64,000 nucleotides of DNA, taken from NCBI GenBank assembly GCA_024364735.1, contig JAGFNQ010000968.1:170743-234742 (forward strand), written 5' to 3'. A program made the position numbers and the translations under genes. Below the pieces are notes generated by a model. The model was not told where the DNA came from. It did no database searches and saw only the letters and a program-made list of their open reading frames with translations. Within the stretch, counting starts at the first letter, position 1, and every line of letters starts with the position of its first letter. Origin of the DNA: Boesenbergia rotunda (lineage: Eukaryota; Streptophyta; Magnoliopsida; Zingiberales; Zingiberaceae). Below, one piece after another: positions 58,373 through 64,000 of this stretch.

Positions 58373-60219
58373 CATCCTATGAGTCCTTGTAGATCATGAA
58401 GAAGACTTCCTTTGTGTCTTTAGGGTTTATCAAAATCAAAAGGGAAATAAGCATAATTCATAGAATGCATTAATATTTCGAAGGATAAAAATGAATGTTT
58501 AAGACAATTTTTGAAAAACACATTTTGAAATGATAGTAATTTTTTTTAAAGCACAGTTTTCAAAAAATATTTTGAAATGATGATTATTTTTCAAAGAAAT
58601 AGTGATATAACAAGGCTTTTGAACCAATTTTTTAAAACCTTATTTTGAGATGATAATACATTTTTAATGCATAAGGTTTTAAAAAAAACCTAATATTTTT
58701 TGTTAAAAAAACTCCCCCCGTATCCAACACCGTCTGACTCTATCTAATTGTCTTAAGGGACTTTAGTGTTGACCTAAAAGGCTTGTGTCTAATTGTGTAG
58801 GTCAAACAATTTTTTGAAAGGATATAATTTTGAAAAATATATAATATATAAGCAATCAGGCAAGCATGAAATCCATAAAAATATTATTATGTTAAAACAC
58901 TATTTTGAAAATAGATTTTAAGAAAAATATCCTATGAATTTTGGAAAACATTTTGAAAAGCATTTTTAATTTATTAGTCCTTAACATCTCACCCATTCTA
59001 AATGTCTCAGTACAAGCAAGCATGGTTGTCTTATGGGTATATTGTGAGATGCTTGAATAATTTTTCTTTTAATTAATGTTCAATCTAAGATTTAATTAAA
59101 ACTTATATTAGATTCAAATTTATCAAATAGTAAATTGAATTTGAGTTTCGATAATCGGCTTCCAGGTCATGGCGAGGCATAGTGGTCTTCTTTGGCCGTA
59201 GCCTTTCCTTGACAAAGCCTTTTACCGAAAGTTCATTTTCAAATTTCTTCTTGAGAAATTTTGGTCTAACTAGCTTAGGTTTTGGATCGGTAGTTTCGGC
59301 TAGTTCCACCAGACTAAACAGACCAAGTAGGGTACACCTTACCCCACTTGACCTTATTAGAAAGGTTTCCCTAATGTACTATCATCTCACCTCCACCTAA
59401 TATTATGTTGTTCAAGTTTCAAGTAAGTCTTTTTCCTATCTAACCATTCTAAATCATGCAGAAATTTAAACATGAATGTCATGACATATATATTAAAAAA
59501 AATAGTAAATGCATGAGCATGACATTTATGCATGATTCAAACAATTCAAGGCATTTTTAATTAAGTTTCTAATAATATATCAAATTCTCGATTTGATACA
59601 TATCGTGTGAACCCGCGAATATGCCAACCCTCTTTGACATATTTAATTTTATTAGATTGATTGTTGCAAGTGGGTAAGATTTTATTTAATTTAAGTTTAA
59701 GTTATTAAGGTTAATTTGAGAAGAAATTAATTAAGGATTAATTGGATTAATTAAGAATTAATTGGATTTAAGTTAATTAAGGATTAATTGGATTTAAGTT
59801 AATTAAGAATTAATTGGATTAATTAAGGATTAATTGGATTTAAGTTAATTAGGGATTAATTAAAATTTTAATTAAGGTTTAATTGTTGAGAATTAATAAT
59901 TAATTTGGGTATAATTTAAGTTGTTAAAAAAATAAATTAGGATTAATTAAAGTTAAAATAATTAAGGATTAATTTATGGTTAAAATAATTATGATTTAAT
60001 TAAGGTTAAAATAATTAAGGATTAAATTAAGATTAAATTAAGGATTAAATTTAAGGATTAAATTAAGATTAAATCAAGGATTAAATTAAGATTTAATTTG
60101 AGTTAAGTTTCAAATTTTTTGGGTAAGTCAAAAGTTGTGGGTTTAATTGCATCATATTCATTAATTCAAAAATGTCTGACTTATCTACTATTTTTTCTTC
60201 ATTTAATTTTTCAAGTTTT
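58373..60219 (-). other. Element J internal noncoding sequence with a conserved block
   Basis: AT-rich. On the minus strand 59103-59400 reads as MELAETTDPKPKLVRPKFL in one frame and is the counterpart of 26730-26990 and 33800-34040 of the composite (shared GGTGGAGGTGAGATGATAGT and CTACGGCCAAAGAAG). In the composite the same reading is broken by stops. Its nature is unknown. Confidence 0.55.
59680..60110 (-). repeat. TTAATTAAGGATTAATTGG array in element J
   Basis: Degenerate tandem repeat of about 24-30 bp, almost only A and T with GG interruptions. It sits just 3' (minus strand) of the acidic gag-like frame. Confidence 0.8.
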
Positions 60220-61044
60220 TTAACACTTCTGCTTTATTTGAATTTTTATAGATTTTATTAACTGTAGCCTTGATTCTTGAAAATTCATTTTCCTCCTCAC
60301 CCGGCCCTCATCATCAAAATTATATCCTTCTATATCTTCATAGTAAGTGGAGTAGTTTTCAGGACTACTAATTAATGCTTTATAATTATCTTCAAGATTA
60401 TTCAGGAAATTAATAATTAAATCATCATCAAAAAAGGTTTTATCTTTACTATCTTCAGAAATATCAGAGTTAATAATGATTTCATCCTTATCCTCAGAAA
60501 TATCTTCAATATTTTCAGAATTATTTTCAGAACTATCCTTAATATTATCAGAATTAATTTCAGAATTATCCTTAACATTATCATAATTAATTTCAGAATT
60601 ATCCTTAACATTATCAAAATTAATTTCAGAATTAATTCTAGAAATTATTGCATTGATATTAATGATTAAAAGGTTAATTTTTGATATTTTAATATTATCT
60701 ACATTTGGTAATTGGTTATGCAAAATATTAATTTGACTATACAAAAAGTCTAATTTTTCATAAAAATTATCTAACTTATCTAAATTATCATATAACTATG
60801 TAGGAATTTGAAAATTTTTACAAACGTAAACTTTTCGTACATTGGACGGACACTGATTCTTGTAGTGTCCGTGCTTTTGACATTTGAAGCACTTGATGTG
60901 ACTCTTGTCCCTTCGGACTCCTACTGCTGGTACCTCTTTTGCCGTCGGTGGTGAAGAACAAATCTTATGAGTAGGACACTGATTTTTATAGTGTCCTCTC
61001 TCCCTGCACTTGAAACATGTAATATGAATTTTGAAATTGACCAT
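60220..61044 (-). pseudogene. gag remnant of element J: two zinc knuckles, then acidic 11-residue repeats
   Basis: One frame from 61044: CFKCRERGHYKNQC, a 26-residue spacer, CFKCQKHGHYKNQC, a stop at 60796-60798, then in the same frame NSEINFDNVKDNSEINYD-like repeats (four imperfect 11-residue units), a run of Asp/Glu and a tail with LEDNYKALISSPE. The upstream UBN2 part of gag is missing: only about 190 bp of J sequence lies between the primer site and the first knuckle. Likely an internal deletion derivative; RNA binding by the knuckles is the known role of such motifs. Confidence 0.65.
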
Positions 61045-61136
61045 AATTACCGAAAAATACCTGATTCACCCCTAGGCTCCCCCTGAACTCCTGGCGTCTT
61101 TGCTCCGTTGGATGTTAGTCCGGTGAAGAGCTACCA

Positions 61137-61821
61137 TGTAATGACCCGGCCCGTTTGGCGGCCCATTTACCGGCCCATTTACAGGCCCTCACGACCGTCG
61201 TACCGTCGACCGTCGACCGTGCCATTACCATACTAGGCCTTCCCACGGCCTGGTCGGTGGATTTTTGCCTTCCCAGGATTCGAACCCTAGACCAGGCTTA
61301 ATCTAGTTCTTTATGATCCTGATACCAATTGTATTCAGGATTCATAAAGAACTAGATTTAAGCCTGGGTCTAGGGTTCGAATCCTGGGAAGGCAAAAATC
61401 CACCGACCAGGCGGTGGGAAGGCCTAGTATGGTAACGGCACGGTCGACGGTACGACGGTACGACGGTCGTGAGGGCCGGTAAATGGGTCGGTAAATGGGC
61501 CATCAAACGCCCCTCACGACCGTCGTACCGTCGACCGTGCCGTTATCTACTTCCAAGCTAGTCGTGATTTTTGCCTCCAGGATTCGACCTAGACCAGGTT
61601 AATCTAGTTCTTTATGAATCTGAATACTATAGCTCAATTGGTATTCAAGATTCATAAAGAAATAGATTTAAGTCTAGGTCTAGGGTTCGAATCCTGGGAA
61701 GGTAAAAATCCACCGACCAGGCGGTGGGAAGGCCTAGTATGGTAACGGCACGGTCGACGGTCGATGGTACGACGGTCGTGAGGGCCGGTAAATGGGCCGC
61801 CAAACGGGCCGGGTCGTTACA
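61137..61821. mobile_element. Double-hairpin foldback element with tRNA-like boxes, target duplication TACCA
   Basis: Exact TACCA at 61132-61136 and 61822-61826. Ends TGTAATGACCCGGCCCGTTT and its near-perfect complement. Inside, four arms alternate direction (about 61137-61322, 61323-61508, 61509-61640 and 61641-61821), so the single strand can fold as two adjacent hairpins or one long one. Reverse arms contain GGGTTCGAATCC, a tRNA B-box consensus, and near 61630 TAGCTCAATTGG, an A-box consensus. No protein-coding capacity: the frames 61645-61827 and 61734-62042 only read the arms. Could be a foldback/MITE built from inverted SINE copies. Confidence 0.75.
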
Positions 61822-61827
61822 TACCAA

Positions 61828-61839
61828 GCTCTAATACCA
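61828..61839 (-). other. Primer binding site of element J
   Basis: Reverse complement TGGTATTAGAGC, one change from the Met-tRNA complement; two bases from the LTR. Confidence 0.8.
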
Positions 61840-61841
61840 CG

Positions 61842-63177
61842 TGTGGGGACCGGTGCCGTCGATAGAGGGGGGGTGAATATCGACTCGTTAAAAATTCTCC
61901 GGAAAGTGTGTCTTTCGATCATTCTAGACAAAGAGTTAGTGCGCAGCGGAAATAATAAAGAACGAAAATGAAAGACACTTGTACACACGAGATTTACTTG
62001 GTTCCCAACCCCCCAGGGTCTGTACATCGAAGGCCTAAGCACGGGAACACCCGTCCACTAATGGTCTCCTTTCTAGACTTTCTGGAAGCAGAGAAACCCG
62101 TCTTATAGTGCACTTTTTACAATCAAAAGATAAGGAAATTAATTGCATAAAATAAATTAAACCAAACGAAATGTCGATGATCCCGGCTGATCAGGAACTC
62201 CGAAGTGTCACACACTTTTTCCTGAGCCTCCTTGGTCACAGAGCTTCGTCTCTAGCAATTTTTCTTCGCACAGAACACTTAGAATGTTGTTGTGATTGGT
62301 GTATTGAGTTGAGGGGTCGAACCCCTTTATATAGCCGTGTCTAGGGCACCTGTGTTGCTATGGGGCGCCTCACAAGCCATGGTCAACACACATCCTCGCG
62401 CCGAACTCGCAGTAGGTGATAAGGACCAGTCCAGGGTGTCCTAGACCTTTCAGGGCGCTTGAATGCTTCAGGCGCCTGGCATCCAGGGTGCCAGGATGCT
62501 TGGGAGTGCCTTGGTTCAATGGGGGCGCCCTGGAGCTGCCTTCCAGCAATTTGTGTGTTTGTTTGCCTGCTTTACCTCCAATTCTAAGTACCTGCAAGAT
62601 ATACAAGCACACAACAAGCACATATATAATCATATCCTTAACGAATTGGTTTTGACTTCTGATTTCCATGAAACCCTAGGTCGAACCGACGCCTATGTTC
62701 CCTTCCCAGGGAACGTGCCTTTCACCTACTCCTCTCAGGAGATGTTTTGCCAACCGACCCATCCGGTTGGACTTTTGCCCAGCTTCACTCATCAGGACTT
62801 TTGCCCAATCTTACAACCTGGATTTCGTGCCCAGTCCACGACCAGGACTTATTGCCCAACCCTATGTCAGGACTTCGGTGCCCTGCCGTCGGTCAGGACT
62901 TATTGCCCAATTCCTCGAACCAGAACTTCGTACCCAACCCTCGATCAGGTCTTCGGTGCCCAGCCCGCGGCTAGGACTTAGTGCCCAATCCATGATCAGG
63001 AGTTAGTGCCCAATTGTTCGAACTAGGACTTATTGCCTAGGTTAACTAAGACTTTCCTTCACTTTGGTACTCCTTTCTTGACTAACCCTTCCTTGTTCTA
63101 ATGTATCACTAACTTAAGCATATTGTTAAACATTGAAACACTCGAGGAGGACATCACTGATGCTTCTTGCACCACCA
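61842..63177 (-). mobile_element. 5' LTR of element J
   Basis: Same landmarks as 45955-47254 with many point differences and a longer palindrome region (62440-62530, with CAGGCGCCTGG), minus-strand TATATAAAGGGG near 62327-62337. The right end reads GCACCACCA instead of GCACCAACA. Confidence 0.85.
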
Positions 63178-63456
63178 CAATGAATTTAAGACTGATGCGG
63201 AGAAACATCATGGTAAAAGTATGGCGGCATTACGATTAGATCGTAGTGCCAATTAAGTACCTCTTGGGATAGTTGGAGGACTTACTTAATTAGAGATTGG
63301 GAATCAATCCCAATTCACTGCACCTGGTATGCCCCAACAGAACGGTGCAGCACAGAGAAGGAAAAAAGTCTCTTAAGGTAATGGTTAGGACAATGATAAA
63401 CTACTCTGAGATAGCCAGATTTGTTCTAGGGATATGCTCAGGATTCGACTGAGTAT
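63178..63456 (+). pseudogene. Angela pol, integrase core (part 2)
   Basis: Continues the frame broken at 45954: NEFKTDAEKHHGKSM, LRLDRSA (counterpart of LRSDRGGEY), then APGMPQQNGAAQRR. In the family the motif is GTPQQNGVAERR; the Glu of the integrase catalytic triad is Gln here. Decays further and stops at the next LTR. Confidence 0.75.
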
Positions 63457-64000
63457 TGTTGATGCAGTCTGACCCTGATTGTTATTTTGGTGTTGACATC
63501 GATTTTAGTTTAGGTTGATGAGATGATTGGAATTAAGTCCTGGTCGTGGACAAGGCATACCTAGTGGAACTAGGTTTGATGAAATCCTAACATGGAGGGT
63601 TAGGTGTGGGAAAATCCTAGCTTGGAGGGCTAGGTGTGAAAAGTCCTAACCTGGAGGGTTAGGTATGGAAAAATCCTAGCTTGGAGGGCTAGGTGTGAAA
63701 CGTCCTAACCTGGAGGGTTAGGTACGGAAAAATCCTAGCTTGGAGGGCTAGGTGTGAAAAGTCCTAACTTGGAGGGTTAGGTGTGGAAAAATCCTAGCTT
63801 GGAGGGCTAGTTGTGAAAAGTCCTAACCTGGAGGGTTAGGTGTGGAAAAATCCTAGCTTGGAGGGCTAGGTGTGGAAAAGTCCTAGCCTGGAGGGTTAGG
63901 TGTGAAAAGTCCTGTCTTGGAGGGCTAGGTTGATGAAACCTGGCTTGGAGGGCCAGGTCCTAGCCTGGAGGGATAGGTTGATGAAACCCTGGCTTGGATG
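63457..64000 (+). mobile_element. Start of another LTR (L), runs out of the window
   Basis: TGTTGATGCAGTCTGACCC start, GGTGTTGACATCGATTTTAG and then the stem-loop array. Orientation judged from the TG start and similarity of layout to LTRs A-C. Right end not in window. Confidence 0.55.
63580..64000 (+). repeat. Covarying stem-loop array in LTR L
   Basis: About 29 bp units: six-base arm, seven-base loop TTGGAGG or CTGGAGG, complementary six-base arm, spacer TGTGAAAAGT-like. Arms alternate CCTAGC/GCTAGG and CCTAAC/GTTAGG; near 63940 CCTGGC/GCCAGG. At least fourteen units before the window ends. Confidence 0.85.

Larger units (their letters stand above)
45955..63177 (-). mobile_element. Non-autonomous Copia-like element J, antisense, hosting Gypsy K and a foldback element
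   Basis: LTRs at 45955-47254 (3') and 61842-63177 (5'), primer site 61828-61839, reversed polypurine tract ATCTCCCTGTTTTTGAT after 47254. The remaining internal sequence holds only zinc knuckles, an acidic frame and noncoding DNA; no pol. Inserted in Angela integrase, which resumes at 63178; target copies are not clean (CAAAA or AAATG against CAATG). Confidence 0.8.
40046..63456 (+). mobile_element. Angela-like Copia element D, split by E, J and K insertions
   Basis: 5' LTR 40046-42119, primer site, leader, gag (44379-45281) and the start of pol to 45954; pol resumes at 63178 and is cut at 63456 by another LTR. Solo LTR E (42883-44077) lies in the leader. RT, RNase H and the 3' LTR are absent. 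The element landed inside an antisense fragment of its own family. Confidence 0.8.

Noticed and set aside
61645..61710. A functional tRNA gene in the foldback element
   Set aside because: A- and B-box-like motifs are present but I cannot fold an acceptor stem, D arm and anticodon arm; treated as tRNA-derived at most.
63580..64000. CRISPR-like appearance of the regular 29 bp repeats
   Set aside because: Plant nuclear context, no unique spacers and no cas genes; it is a tandem stem-loop array.

Overview
The window is repeat-dense plant nuclear DNA. It consists almost entirely of nested transposable elements, and I recognise no ordinary host gene. The evidence for a flowering plant is the presence of Copia (Angela/Tork-like and SIRE/Maximus-like) and Gypsy Tekay/Del chromovirus elements, primer sites complementary to plant initiator Met-tRNA, TATA-box LTR promoters and GT-AG introns. 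The species cannot be fixed from what I see.

Layout. 1-9038: a candidate large DNA transposon with long inverted arms, each an array of ~310-330 bp units. The left arm carries a dead Ulp1/C48-type protease. The centre holds a decayed spliced gene of the 'putative plant transposon protein' type, split by an antisense solo Angela LTR. 9044-10018: a solo LTR with target duplication AAAAG. 10181-23391: nested antisense SIRE-like and related elements. LTR fragment I is entered by gag-only element F; F is split by solo LTR G and by SIRE element H (RT and RNase H remnants); H is entered by LTR G2. 23392-39139: an LTR-internal-LTR-internal-LTR composite of a non-autonomous SIRE-like family. Each unit has gag, no pol, and a second spliced gene with its own palindrome-array and TATA promoter. 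39140-40045: antisense Angela pol fragment. 40046-63456: a sense Angela element split by solo LTR E (target duplication GTAAA) and by non-autonomous antisense element J. J contains a nearly intact young Tekay Gypsy element (48699-58367, target duplication TGACA) and a double-hairpin foldback element with tRNA-like boxes (61137-61821, target duplication TACCA). 63457 to the end: start of another LTR with a covarying stem-loop array.

The most interesting system is the second gene of the composite. It is a ~401-residue protein with a tiny first exon, a short phase-2 intron and a C-terminal coiled coil. It is present twice in the retrotransposon units and once, much diverged but with the same intron phase and position, in the inverted-arm element at the left. 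Each copy lies downstream of an array of short palindromes (GGGCGCCC type or CAGTCGACTG type). Element H appears to be an autonomous relative: it shares LTR ends and 3' noncoding sequence but carries pol where the composite carries this gene. A second theme is arrays of short stem-loops in LTR U3 regions whose stems change compensatorily while the loops stay constant.

Limits: all homology calls are by eye from remembered family motifs. Boundaries backed by target duplications are firm; others are approximate. One ambiguous base (27193) sits where the two composite units change from diverged to nearly identical, so part of the composite could be an assembly effect.
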